A stretch of DNA of 64,000 nt from the NCBI GenBank assembly GCA_950097015.1, contig CATNEN010000038.1:25209001-25273000 (forward strand). The letters are read 5' to 3'. This document shows positions 47,106 through 60,900 of this stretch, piece by piece. The position numbers and the translations under genes were made by a program. Source of the stretch: Macrostomum hystrix. Lineage: Eukaryota > Platyhelminthes > Macrostomidae. Below the pieces are notes generated by a model. It did no database searches. It was not told the DNA's origin and was given only the letters and a program-made list of their open reading frames with translations. The number at the start of each line of letters is the position of its first letter. Within the stretch, counting starts at the first letter, position 1.

Positions 47106-49402
47106 GATTGTCCATTTCATTAGCTGAATTGTTTGCTTACAAAGCAGTGAAGTCAAGGCAGGCAGGCAGCCAGTGTCACGGCACTGTAAAGTGTGACACA
47201 GAAAGACCAGAGCATAGAATGAGTGAATGACTTTTTGGAGTTATCATGGACACCAAGATAGGGCCTAACATATTCCATATTGTGTTGCTTTTTAACTAAA
47301 AAATCTACATATTAGGCCTAACATGAAAGAAGCTAGACATTATTTATAATAAAACTTATAATACAAGTAAGCCTTAAAAAATCAAGACCTAGGCCCCTAT
47401 GCTATAATGCTATAATAGGCTAGTAAATTCAAAATAGCAAATACCAAGACGTCATAATATAGATAGGGGCCTAGGGCCTATTTATAACTTACATGCTCTC
47501 AAATATATGATAGATAAATCGTATAGGCCTTGTATATTGTAGGCCTATAGTAGGCCTTTAGTATAGTATAGGTCTCAAGGTCTGAGGACAACAATGAATA
47601 GATTATAAGTATATAACCATTTAAGCCCACAAATTATATAAAATTACTTATTAAAGCTACACAATTTGCTGTTCGCGACTTGATTGTGTTTGTACGATTC
47701 GGCAAGGTTATATGCTATAACCAAAAAGTAAATAACAAAATAGTACACTAAGATACGTGATTTTTTGCAACACGCACTACATACATGATTAACCTTCATA
47801 TGAACCTCTTAAAAAACTGCGTGTTCTATGTGGTAAAACAAACTTTGTTACATAGAAAGTTGGTATAAAGAAAACCCTGCTAAAAAATATGAAACAGTCG
47901 TTTTTAGGTTAAAATTAGTAAGCATGTAAACAGAAGTTTTCTTTATCATAGAATCATTTTTTGCGTTGCTTGTGCTTTTAACAAGACGATCTTTCAGTTA
48001 TTTTTTTGCAGCAAAAAACTGAAAAAAGTTGTGCACCAGAATATTATACTAAACATGAGCTAAATATCGTCTAGAGTTGTTACAAAGACTTACTGAAATA
48101 GAAAAAAAGATTTTTTGAGCATAATATAATTAATAAATTTTGTGACTTACGTCACTATAAAACTATTAATAGTGAAAAACTATGAGTAAATTAGCCAGTA
48201 GCCAATAGCTATTAACAACTTCTAAGGACTTTGCGCCTTTTAAGATTTTTGTTTGAACCGGTGAAAAGTTCAAAAGATTAGATACGATTCTTTTCATATG
48301 GAAATTTTCTCATTGATACTGATTTCTCGATATTTTCTTATTTTCATAATTGTCTCTAGGCAGTAGCCTGTAGGCACATATCAGAAGATTGTAAGGTATA
48401 TAATTTGCATTGCTTTTTATTTGAGCTAGAAATAAATGGCTATTACGAATACTAACTAATATAATAACTAATTAACACTTAATTACAAGAGGAACACAGT
48501 ATAAGGTCAAGCTAATTTTTCTCGACTGTAGTGTATAAACTTTCAAACTTATGATAAGTTATTCAGTAAAGAAAATCGTACATAAGGATCAATGTACAAT
48601 GTACAAAACTTAATAAAATTTGGTAGTGCAACATTGCAGTCAAGTTATATCAAAAGAACAGCTTTTTATCTGCTTCCATTTAAAAAATTTAAAACGGAAA
48701 AAGTGAAGATTTCCTATCTCACTTGTACTTTTTCGTAAGAAAAGCTGCTTTCATATTTTTTCTAAGAAACTTTGTTTCCCGTCCTTCGACTCCTAGTGGC
48801 CCTTGATAATTTGCAGCAAACTCAAGAAAAATGCTTGTCAGGAACTTAGCTTCAGTGGTTTGTATGGACTTGGACCCCATCGGGCAAACTAGGCGCCCCT
48901 GTGTGATTATTGGTGACCCCTCCAACTTCTTTGTATTTAACAGTCATTCTTCTGACAATAACTTATTATAAAGTTGGTAAATATTATTATTATAAAATAA
49001 TCCCTTAGAACGTGTTAGCGAGAAAATACTTTGTTTATTGTTTAAGAATACCATATCAACCATTAAAATACTTGCACTTGGTTTTTCATTGTCACATGAA
49101 ATGAACACTTTTTTACTTTCTAGTTACTATTGAGTATTGTAAGCTCAGTAGATCTAGAAATAGTTCTTATCATTTCTGTTTTATACTTTCGATAGACTGA
49201 AATCTATCATCCGTTTAAACCTATGTTCTGCCTAGATGCATTGTATTTTTTCGCTCAGGTTTCGAATAAATATAGTAATATCGAACAATTATAAATACAA
49301 TATTTTTCTAATATAATTTCGAAGAGCACAATTTTGTTTCCGAGTTTTTTACCTAAATTTTTAATTTCTCTCAAATCCTCAGATCTGCAGTTCAAATGCT
49401 CA
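47106..49402. other. AT-rich intergenic region
   Basis: Around 47390-47590 the palindrome TAGGCCTA and its halves recur. No exon or RNA gene recognised; the small minus-strand frame 48925-48719 has no domain signature. The last 100 bp, a pyrimidine-rich run ending AAATCCTCAG 16 nt before an ATG, may be an acceptor in the 5' region of the next gene. Confidence 0.45.
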
Positions 49403-50689
49403 ATGATTGCGAAAATTCAAAATGTCGTCATCTTGTCAGCCGTGTTTTGTTCAATTTTACTCGGCAGCGATGTTGTCAGAATGTCGATGGCTAGCGCTGA
49501 TGTTGCCGCCATGTGGTGCGCCTGGACGCAGTGGAGCTGTCGCAAAGTGCCAGATAGCTCCACCGCTTGCCTAATGATGCGAAGTCGTAGATGCTGTCGA
49601 GTACAATCGGCAGACTATAGCGGTGCGCAAGCAACATGGTGTAACGGCAGCGGTGTGCAAGCTGTTCCAGGTAGCATTCTCAATCATGCTGCCAGGTGTT
49701 CAGTCACAAAAAATCGAGTTGGCACTTTGACTACAACCTCCACCTGTAGAATGGTTTCTTGGCGGTAAGTTTATTAGCCAGTCCATGGACTGATTCCCAC
49801 GGGGCCTGAACTGAACTGAACTGACTGAACAGCTGTCTAATCTCTCACTATATGACTATTAATCAATCTTCAAATCCGTTCCGACAGTAACACAGACTGG
49901 AAATTCAGCAATCCGGAAGTTTTAGCGAACCAATCTTCAGCTTCGATTTCGCCAGTTCAACAGTGTTCCTGCTCTGCTGGCGACTCAGGCGAAGACGTTG
50001 ACGTTGAAACATCGGCCGGATCAACGCTGCGACCGCCAACGCTGGCTGTGGCCTGGGATTTGCTCATCGCCGTGGCATGCGGTAGCGTCGCAATCGCCGG
50101 TGTCAGCGTCTGGTGCGTCGCCAGATTGCGACGATTCAAAATTCAATCTGAGAGGTTGCGAGCTGCTTCGGGAACGCAATGGATGGGGTTGGTGCTCGGA
50201 TTTCAAACGCCAACCAATGATAGCCTTGCTTGGTTTGCTGCTGGTTTAGCTTTGTTCCTTCTTCCACGAATCAGAGATTAGTTAGGCTTTGGTTAGTTTA
50301 GTTTGTTAGTTTTTCCTCTAACCAATCAGAGATTAAGGCGCTTCATATCCAACCAATTAGATATTATTGTCTTCTTAAACAACCACATCGATATATCAGG
50401 TTTCTTTGCCCAACCAATCAAAGAAATCAACATTATTTTCAAAGAAACCAGAAAAAAAGGTTTTTCACTTCTTCTAGCTAATTCTCATAATTTCATCGCC
50501 CGCAGGACGTTGGTTCGCTTCGATCGTATAACAGAACGCATCGGCGATCCGCTAACTGGAAGTAGCGCCGCAGGCAGTTTTAGTCTATGGCCGAGACCTC
50601 CGCCGTACTCTCCGCTCGCCAGCCAACAGATCGCAAACTGTTCCGAACCACCGCCACCGTACAGTGAATTTGTTTCTGACCAGGCTTGA
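49403..50689 (+). CDS. Single-pass membrane protein with Cys-rich ectodomain and PPxY motifs
   Basis: Three exons in frame: 49403-49764, 49888-50154, 50506-50689, joined through split arginine codons; 270 residues. Residues 1-30 form a signal peptide (VVILSAVFCSILLGSD). The ectodomain has WCAWTQWSCRKVPDSS and RSRRCCRV, a thrombospondin type-1-like W..W..C pattern, with further Cys. A membrane segment lies at about 169-195 (AWDLLIAVACGSVAIAGVSV), followed by basic ARLRRFK. The cytoplasmic tail has PPPYSPL and PPPPYSEF: two PPxY motifs, ligands of WW domains in NEDD4-type ubiquitin ligases. The layout recalls Shisa-like adaptors but the Cys spacing does not match. An ATG at 49396 opens a short overlapping frame that could reduce translation. 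No family assigned. Confidence 0.75.
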
Positions 50690-50993
50690 TTTTTGACTAG
50701 TTCTACTCGACTTTCTGTGTTTTTTAAACAAAAATTTTTTTTTGTAAATGTGTCCAAATATTTTTTGCGTAGAGACAAAAAAATCGGTCAAGAAGTAAGA
50801 TTTTCCCAATTTTTTTCAGTTACTTGATGGCACCTGACACGACATTTGAACCACACCTTTTTATATTTAAAGTTAAGAACCTTTTTATGTTATTTTTATT
50901 TATTTTTGCATTTCTTGCGAATTGGTTTTAATCATTATACCCAAAATATTAGTACCTAAATATGCATACTTTAATTTTAGTTAAGATTTTTTG

Positions 50994-50999
50994 AATAAA
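50994..50999 (+). terminator. Possible polyadenylation signal
   Basis: AATAAA about 305 nt after the stop of the PPxY membrane protein gene. The remaining sequence to 51291 shows no gene; it ends with an AATAATTTCAG acceptor-like site about 48 nt before the next ATG. Confidence 0.4.
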
Positions 51000-51291
51000 T
51001 TGTTTCTTGAACTTACAAGACAAGAACATTACAAGAAACTGTTAGAACACTGTTCCATTATAGAATTACATAATCTAGTAAACACATGCTTTTTACGTGT
51101 CAAAGAGTGCTAGCTAAATATAACAAAATGATTTCGTTATTGCTTCTTTGTTAAAACTTTCTTTGTCTTGTCGTTTAAATAATGATTTCTTAGAAACAGC
51201 TCTTTCAATCACCAATAAAATTGAATCCTCATAAATAATTTCAGGAAGAGTTAAATTAAAATTAAAGCAATATTTTGTTTAATCTGGTCCA

Positions 51292-54200
51292 ATGAACAGC
51301 CAATCAGTGCACTCGGTGTACACACCACGCGACTCGCTTGACGTCGCTGCACCAGCTTCCGGCGTTGTCGCTGGAAAACGGATTGGCCACGCCAAGTTTA
51401 ACCATCCTGAAGACAACGACGAAGACTTCGAAGCTGACTCTGTTGAAGGTGACGAAGAAGAATACGACGATCGAGATGATGACGAAGTGGAGGAGGAGGA
51501 CTATGAAGACGACGCAAACATCGGATTGAATGAGCAGCAGAAAGTCTACGTGGATTATCCGCATGACAAGGAGGACGATAATGAGTACCGGTTTGTCAGT
51601 AGCCGCATTGGAGACGAAACGGACGATGCGAATACCAAAGCCTACGGCGCACAGCAGAGGGTGAGTGCCAATGTTTTCACCTGGAACCAGAGGTCCCTGA
51701 GCTCGATTCCGCGACAAGGTACATGATGATAGCTCCCAAACCAAGTGACCGATTTTCGTGAAATTCCTTCGTATGAATCAACTTTTTACGCCCCTTCCGA
51801 TAAGCTAACCTTTAAAAGCCGTCCGACGGGTGTTTCGGTGTTTCCCGTCGAAGACCATGATGTCGTTGAATATCTCGTCGATGCCGATGCTTTGAGATTC
51901 TGGACATTGTGTCATCGGACAGAGCGGAAAATTTTCCTGGCGATTAGCTAAGTATTTTAGCGATGAGACTAAGAATGAAAAGCGTGGGTATTTGAAATTC
52001 CTCCCCGAGGTATTTCTACTGTTAAGAGCCAAACCCAATAAGGGCCAAGGCACAGTGAGAATGTACTCTGCCTGAGGATGAAAAATTCAGGGCAGATTTA
52101 CAAACGTTTTTTCCTATCATTCGTACACGTCAGGAACTCCAGCAGCAGCAGCAGCATCGTCATCATCATCGCTATCAAGCCATGGACCTGTCGCCAACTG
52201 GAGAGTTCAGTCATCGGCATGGCACCGCAGCCGAGCCGCTGCCTGTCTATGGTCAAAAGACTCCGTCGCTACCTAGAGACAGAAGCGAACTTGAGGCAGC
52301 GACCGAGAACAAAGCTGACAGTGATTTGGCTGGCGAGATACGCTACCAGGCCGAAATGCAGAGAAGACTCGACCTGATGGCAAGCCAGGTGTGTTGACTA
52401 ACTCACGGTTGGAGCTGTTTAGAAATATTTTTCCTGATAGAATACCTTATAAATAAAGGTACCCTAGAGCTGTCTAGAAGCTGTCTAGAGCTGTCTAGAA
52501 CAGGTACGCCATCATTCGCTATCTAACAAGTAACACAGTCAGTTTAGAACAGGCAGCCATCATTCGATTATCTAACGGGGTTACCAAGACTATTTCAAAG
52601 CGCTTTTATAATGGTCTCACTGAAGATGGCAAAGCTCGACAAGCGAGGAACTGAAGACGGTGGAGTGCCCAGACTGGACCTGCTGCACATGGAGGACGCC
52701 ACGGCGTCACAGCAGCATCTTTATCGCGACTCGCTCGACATCGACCTGCGCGACAATGACACGGAAGAAACGGACGAAGATGAAACCGCTGTCGGTCGGC
52801 ATCCAAAGCCGAGTCAGCTGCCGTCCAAGCACCGCAAGCCGGCGCAGGATTTGTCTTCGCATCGTAGGGCCGAAATTGATCACGTGACCCGGCTAAGCCG
52901 CCAACTTGGCGGATTACAAATCGAGCCGGATTATTACGACAGCGGCCGAAATCCGCCAAGTGAATCTGCTGCGGCGGACACTACAGGTAGATCGGCTGCT
53001 GCTGCTGCTGCCATACCCACGGCCGAGGATCTAGAGTTTCTAAGAAAGCTGAAGCGAGACTTAGTCTACGGTGGACAGGCGGGACCGCATCAGCAGCTCA
53101 TGGACAACGAGGCGTCTCCAATTAGACCAGAGTCGTTGAGGCAGCCGCTGCCACAGGTAATTCAGAGAAATGCGATTTTTAATCAACAAGGTTTTCCGAT
53201 TTCTAAAACCGCCTCCGTTTTCCTGCCTGAATTTACTGTAGGTCAAGCACTCCGAGCAGCAGCAAGCCATTAAGAAGCAGCAGCAGCAGTCGAGATCGAA
53301 ACTAATCGCCCAACAGCAACAGCAGCAGCAGCAGCAGCAGTTACTATCAGACAAAGACTTTGTAGAGGAGAATAAAAAATTGCCAACTAACAGGCTCCCA
53401 ACAAAGTCCTACGGGAAAATTTATCGTGAAAAACGAGAGAAGCCGCAGCAGCGTAAGGTTGCTGCCGTTAAACAACAGCAGCAGCAGCAGCCGCAGCAGC
53501 AGCAGCAACGGGCACCTCAGCAGCACGGCATCGCTCTCGATGAAAGCCTGGAGGTAACTCACCTAGACGACCAATCACCGTCAGAGCAGGTCTGGATGTC
53601 CCGCATGGCAGCGTTGCAATCGCTTGGAAGCGGAACGCAGCAGAGGAAACAGCAGGCTTCGGGAACTGTTGCTGCTGTTGCTGCTGCTGGAGCAGTCTCT
53701 AAGCAAACCAGCGCTGATCCTCGACTGCAGGGACTGCAACAGAAGCGACAGCAGCATCAGCGACAAGTTGAGGAAATACAGGTGAGCTTTAGTAGCGGTA
53801 ATATTACTCTGGCGGCGGCGGAGAGAAGGCTTGAGGGGCTTTTCGTGCAGTTTAAGCCTATGATGGCCAACCTCTTAGGTCTGTGGAATGGGCATACCAA
53901 AGTTTTTCCTAGAAATCAAAATCAACCCGTGCAACAGCGCCTATCTTTTGCACTTTCTCCAGCGTCACTCTGTCCCGATTGATCGCATGATGCACGGCGC
54001 GGACGAGGAGACACTGGCCCGAGCTGAAGCCTACAATTGGCCTTATCAGCAACAGCAGCAGCAGCCGCCGCCTTTAGCTCATTACGTAACCGCTTATGAT
54101 GTCAACGGTCAGCCAGTGACTGTACCAGTTGCAGCGCCGATGCCTCCGCCACAGGCCTTTGTGTACCCCTACCAGGCAGCATTTCCTGTCTATGGCGTTC

Positions 54201-54887
54201 CGCCTATGATGCCACCATCACACCTGCAGCAGCAGCAGCAGCAGTACGTGATGATGCCTCAGGTAATGAGACTGATTATACTATTCTGATGTTTTTAAAA
54301 AGGTGAACGACTATTTAAAAAAACATAAAAGCGATTGGACGAACAGATGACGTCAATGGCAAGCATAAGACCTGACAGTAAAACATAATATCACTGTCCA
54401 AAACATGACGTCACTGTCTAAAAAACAGCGTCATCATAAAAAATATGACGTCACTATAAAAATATGACGTCACTATAAAAATATGACGTCACAGTCTAAA
54501 AGATAGCATTATTCTCCTAATTTTGGAATCAATGTACAGAAGATTTACTTTCTTAAAATAAAAGATGACGCCACTGTCTAAAACATGGCCTCATTGTCTA
54601 AAGCATGACGTCACTGTCCGGAACATGTCGTCACTATCTAAATCATATCGTTACTGTCTAAAACATTACGTCACTTTCTAAAACATGACGTCATTCTCTA
54701 AAAACTGACGTTACTATATAAAGTATGACGTTACTTTATACAACATGACGTCATTGTCTAAAAATTTTTATAACGGAATGTTAGATATCGTTATACTAGT
54801 AAGCAATCTCTTATGATAGTCGTCACTTTATGATTCGTTTGTCTATAATGCTATCGTACACTAAATACTTTAACAGATGCAACAGTT

Positions 54888-54924
<37 letters not shown>

Positions 54925-57900
54925 CAGCAGCAGCAGCAGCAGCAGCAGCTATATCGCCAATCGCCCAGAGTGAATCTAAGCCAATCGTTCGATGCCGCGG
55001 CCACAGCCGCTTCGCCGCGAATGGTGGTGGACGAGTCGACACTAAATCGTCAGTTCAAATATGTGGGCACGAAATTGGCCGGCACAATGTCGCGCTCGCC
55101 ACCTGGAAAGTACAACCCGCTGCCGCCGATTCCTGGAGGCGGCGGTGGTGGGGGCGCAGTCGTGGCCAAACGAATCGACAGCAAAGAGCTGGACAAGGTG
55201 AGAGGGCAGGGGCGATTGCATTAACTGATTTTTATGCATAATTTTATGGGAAGTAATAAACATTAACAGTAGAACTACCCTGACAACTTTTTTTGCTACA
55301 CCCGAACGGAACAATGCAAGCACACGAAACTCAAGAAAACGGGCCAACTTTTTGTTGCGCATCTTCTGAAACAAAGAAACAAGTCGCCAGCTCTTCAGAC
55401 TGTCGAGATATTCAATGTTTCGGGCCGAAGGTCCGATTTTTCCCATAAGAGCTAGTGTATTTCATACACCCCTATACACGAATTAGCACTGCGCCTCAGT
55501 GCGGCCTTGCCAGGCCTTCAAAATTGATCAGCATGTCACCCGAGTGTGCCTGCACCATCTCCGTGTTCGGTGGTCACCTACCTTTATCTAGACGGAGCAG
55601 CTGGACCTTAAACAATTAATAGTTGAGTTTAGGCCAATATCGAGTCTTTATTAGAGAAAGTAGAAAAATTCGCTTTAGGGACTCCATTGCCAGCTGGAGG
55701 CACCCTGCTGACGGTGCTGACGGCGTCGGGGTGGTGACTGATTGGTTGACGGACTAGAGGAGCATGTGAAGTAGTTGAGTGTTGCCCAATGTCGAGGCTT
55801 GATCAGCGAAAGTAGAGAAATTCGCTTTAGGGACTGGTTAGTCGGCTGGTGCCACTTGTTGAAGGTCCAGCAGCTCCGTCTAGATAGTGTATGAAATACA
55901 CTAGCTCTTATGGGAAAAATCGGACCTTCGGCCAGAAACATTGAATATCTCGACGGTCTGAAGAGCTGGCGACTTGTTTCTTTGTTTCAGAAGATGCGCA
56001 ACAAAAAGATGGCCCGTGTTCTTGAGTTTCGTGTGCTTGCATTGTTCCGTTCGGGTGCAGCAAAAAAAATTGTCAGGGGGGGGAAATTCGATCCCCCCCC
56101 TTGGTATAAAAACGGGCGGCAAAATGGCTTGGTAGTCCTACTGTTAAGACTACAAAGCCATTTAGCCGCCCGTTCTTATACCAAAAGCCTTGAAAACTTT
56201 TTTGGCAGCGCTGAAATGCTAACAGCGTTGGGTGGTGACTGATTGGTTGACAGAATAGTCGATGGTGTCCTGTGATTGAGCTGCGCCTAATATTTCGGCT
56301 TTATCAGTGAAATTGAAGAAATTCGCGTCAGGGTGTCCATAGTGGCCTAGTTCCACCTTTTGTAGCCCTTGAAGGTCCATCAGTCCGTTTAGATAAAGGT
56401 AGGTGAAGACGGAGATGATGCAGGCACATTCGGGTGACATGCTGATCAATTTTGAAGGTCTGGCAAGGCCGCACTGAGGCACAGTGCTAATTTGTGTATA
56501 GCGTACAAGCGTCCAAGTTGAGAATAGCGTAAAAGTGTTCAAATAAATCTCGCGTACCTTTTTAAATGCACAATTGAATTTTCAAATGCGCACACAATTA
56601 ACTAATACCTAACAGTTTGTGCCGTGTTGCAAAATATTTTTTTCATTTCTAATAATCAAACAACTCAAACTAACTTAATCTCTGCTGATTGTGAATCGAC
56701 AATTAACTCCCTAAACTGTCCAGCTAACCAAGACAATCATAGCGACAACCGTTGATTCTCATCGACACCAAGAACGTCCGGCAGCCACCAGACGTGCAGC
56801 CTCACAAACTTCGGGTACTGAAGCTACAGAGACAACCGAAGATCGAACTGTCACGGAGTTGCAGTTTGAATCCAGTGCTAGCGGTGGATACCTTTCAGAG
56901 GTAGAATAATATCAGCGTAATTTTTTCCGGCTTTAAATTTACGATGCTAAATTTATGGCGAGAATTTGAATTCTCTACACTGGTTTGTAACTATTAAACG
57001 CTTCTTTGTACTTATGCAACTTGTGTAAGCTAGTATTTAAGCTAGAGTTTTGCTTAAATCTCTTAGTTTATTTATGATTTTATTCGAACATTTATTACGA
57101 ACGTGTTTTCAAAACAGTTTTACACCAATAGATATATATTGTGCGTTTTTTCCTTATTGGCTTCTCACAATCTTTACTAGCCTACTTGCGTAAGTAGTCT
57201 GTTCTGCAATTGATTTCCTATGTAAATAAATAACAAAATAAATCTAAAAACCTTCAGGAGGTGAGCGGCTATTCCAGCAAGTTCCAGCAGGCGGCCACCT
57301 CGCCAGGCTACACTCCGTACAGTGTGAGCGACTTTCAGAATCTGAAATCGGTCGCCTCATTGGGCGGTCTGGGACACGATAAAGAGAATGACGGCTATAG
57401 GATTTCCGTGAGTATTAAAAGGACCACTATTTTAAATTTCAATCTTGTTGGCGTTTTTATTTGTTTATTTGACACGTCGTTAAAAATTACCTGAATTCAA
57501 GGCTAGTGAGAGGAGAAAGATTTTGGAAATTTGTGAAGCTGCACTTTTAACTTTTACTTTGGAAATACAAAATATTAAATAAGAATTTATCACTAATTAC
57601 TAATTAACTTTCACTATTGATCTGCCCCAATCGGGTCAGATGTGCAGCCGACAGCACAGCCGCAGCCGGTACCCATTAACTTGTCTTGCTAAGGGACACA
57701 AATTGTTCCAGTAGAGTCGGGAATCGAACCCCCGAACTTCCCTGTCCTATAGCAAAAGTTTTTTAATTAAAAAATTTAGAAATATGAGAATAACTAGGTA
57801 GCTTAAAGGGAAAGACAAGGAAAAACATGAGGAGAGAGAATTGAAGACAAGGGGATATAGAATGCGAGACAGGGAGAGAAAGAATGAGAGACAGGGGGAG

Positions 57901-60900
57901 ATAGAATTAGAGACAGGGGCAGAGAGAATGAGAGACAGGGGCAGAGAAAATGAGAGACAGGGGAAGAGAGAATGAGAGACAGGGGGAAAGAGAATGAGAG
58001 ACAGGGGCAGAGAGAATTAGAGACAGGGGGGGAGAGAATGAGAGACAGGGGGAGAGAGAATGAGAGACATGGGGAGAGAGAATTAGAGACATGGGGAGAG
58101 AGAATGAGAGACATGGGGAGAGAGAATGAGAGACAGGGGTAGAGAGAATGAGAGACAGGGGCAGAGAGAATGAGAGACAGGGAGAGAGAGAATGAGAGAC
58201 AGGGAGAGAGAGAATGAGAGACAGGGGGAGAGAGAATGAGAAACAGTGAGAGAGAGAATGACAGATATATTTAGAGAATGAGAGACGGGGGGGAGAGAGA
58301 ATGAGAGACAGGGAGAGAGAGAATGAGAGACAGGGGGAGAGAGAATGAGAGACAGGGGGAGAGAGAATGAGAGACAGTGAGAGAGAGAATGACGGATATA
58401 TTTAGAGAATGAGAGACGGGGAATTGAGTTAGTAAATCATTTTAACAAAGTATTTCTTTTGAAGTTTACTGAAATCGTTCACCTGTAACAAATGAATTCA
58501 GCATCAGCTCTACAAGAAGAAGCAGCAGTACGCTAAGGCCATTAACGAGCGAAATCGTGTCACCATGGTTACTGCCGACAAGACACAGCAACCCCAGCAG
58601 CAGCAGCAGCAGCAGCAGCAGCAAGTATCTTCAAGACTTCAAGCTGACGATAAGCCAAAGATTGAACAGCAACAGACAACAACAACAACGCAACAGTCTG
58701 CAGAAAGTAAGAAAGATAAACAGGAACAAACTCAGCAGCAGCAGCAGCAGCAAAGGGCGCAGCAAATTGATTCGAAAACTGGCCAAACGTTAAGCGAAGC
58801 TGAATTTCTAGCCAAACAAGAGGCTCAGGGGAAGCGAATGAGGGTGAGGATATGTTTTGGGACTGGCCTAGTTCATGTGTCGCTCTAAGAAAATCTAATA
58901 TAGCGGATATAAAATTAGGATAAGCTGATAAAGGAATTTGCAAGCTAAAATCAATATTGACCACTTAAATAAATATAAAATTATTGAGGCACTATACCTT
59001 AAACAAACTTTTGACTTCGAAAACACTCTTATTACAGGCTTAGTTCTCACCGCATCAAAAAATCTCAATATTGCAAACTTTTTCTTAACTTGTTTCAGAT
59101 GAAACAGTACTCAAAGAGTTTACAGAATAATAAACAGCAGCAGCAGCAGCAGCAGCAGACTCAGTCGAAGAAGCCGCCAGTCAAGTCGAATCATCAGCAA
59201 CAGCAAAAGTCATCTGCAGATGTTGACAAGGTATTCTACGGTTCGAAGCAATGCCAGGACGCAGTAGGGAATGTCAGGACACAGTAGGGAATGTCAGGAC
59301 ACAGTAGGGAATGTCAGGACACAGTAGGGAATGTCAGGACACGGTAGGGAATGTCAGGACACAGTTGGGAATGTCAGGACACAGTAGGGAATGTCAGGAC
59401 ACAGTAGGGAATGTCAGGACACAGTAGGGAATGTCAGGACACGGTAGGGAATGTCAGGACACAGTAGGGAATGTCAGGACACAGTAGGGAATGTCAGGAC
59501 ACAGTAGGGAATGTCAGCACACAGTTGGGAATGTCAGGACACAGTAGGGAATGTCAGGACACGGTAGGGAATGTCAGGACACAGTAGGGAATGTCAGCAC
59601 AGAGTTGGGAATGTCAGGACACGGTAGGGAATGTCAGGACACAGTAGGGAATGTCAGGACACAGTAGGGAATGTCAGGACACAGTAGGGAATGTCAGGAC
59701 ACAGTAGGGAATGTCAAGACACGGTAGGGAATGTCGGAACACAGTTGGGAATGTCAGAACACAGTAGGGAATGTCAGGACACAGTAGGGAATGTCAGGAC
59801 ACAGTAGGGAATGTCAGGACACAGTAGGGAATGTCAGGACACGGTAGGGAATGTCAGGACATAGTGGGGAATGTCAGGACACAGTAGGGAATGTCAGGAC
59901 ACAGTAGGGAATGTCAGCACACAGTAGGGAATGTCAGCACAGAGTTGGGAATGTCAGGACACAGTAGGGAATGTCAGGACACAGTAGGGAATGTCAGGAC
60001 ATAGTAGGGAATGTCAGGACACAGTAGGGAATGTCAGGACACAGTAGGGAATGTCAGGACACAGTAGGGAATGTCAGCACACAGTAGGGAATGTCAGCAC
60101 ACAGTTGGGAATGTCAGGACACAGTAGGGAATGTCAGGACACAGTAGGGAATGTCAGGACACGGTAGGGAATGTCAGCACAGAGTTGGGAATGTCAGGAC
60201 ACAGTAGGGAATGTCAGGACACAGTAGGGAATGTCAGCACAGAGTTGGGAATGTCAGGACACAGTAGGGAATGTCAGGACACAGTAGGGAATGTCAGGAC
60301 ACAGTAGGGAATGTCAGGATACAGTTGGGAATGTCAGGACACAGTAGGGAATGTCAGGACACAGTTGGGAATGTCAGGACACAGTAGGGAATGTCAGGAC
60401 ACAGTAGGGAATGTCAGGAAACAGTAGGGAATGTCAGGACACGGTAGGGAATGTCGGAACACAGTTGGGAATGTCAGAACACAGTAGGGAATGTCAGGAC
60501 ACAGTAGGGCATGTCAGAACACAGTAGGGAATGTCAGGACACAGTAGGGAATGTCAGGACACAGTTGGGAATGTCAGGAAACAGTAGGGAATGTAAGGAC
60601 ACGGTAGGGAATGTCGGAACACAGTAGGGAATGTCAGGACACAGTAGGGAATGTCAGGACACAGTAGGGAATGTCAGGACACGGTAGGGAATGTCAGGAC
60701 ACAGTAGGGAATGTCAGGACACAGTAGGGAATGTCAGCACACAGTAGGGAATGTCAGGACACGGTAGGGAATGTCGGAACACAGTTGGGAATGTCAGAAC
60801 ACAGTAGGGAATATCAGGACACAGTAGGGAATGTCAGGACACAGTAGGGAATGTCAGGACACAGTAGGGAATGTCAGGACACAGTAGGGAATGTCAGCAC

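Noticed and set aside
48719-48925. Minus-strand frame of 68 codons
   Set aside because: No domain, no splice partners and AT-rich codon use unlike the genes here.
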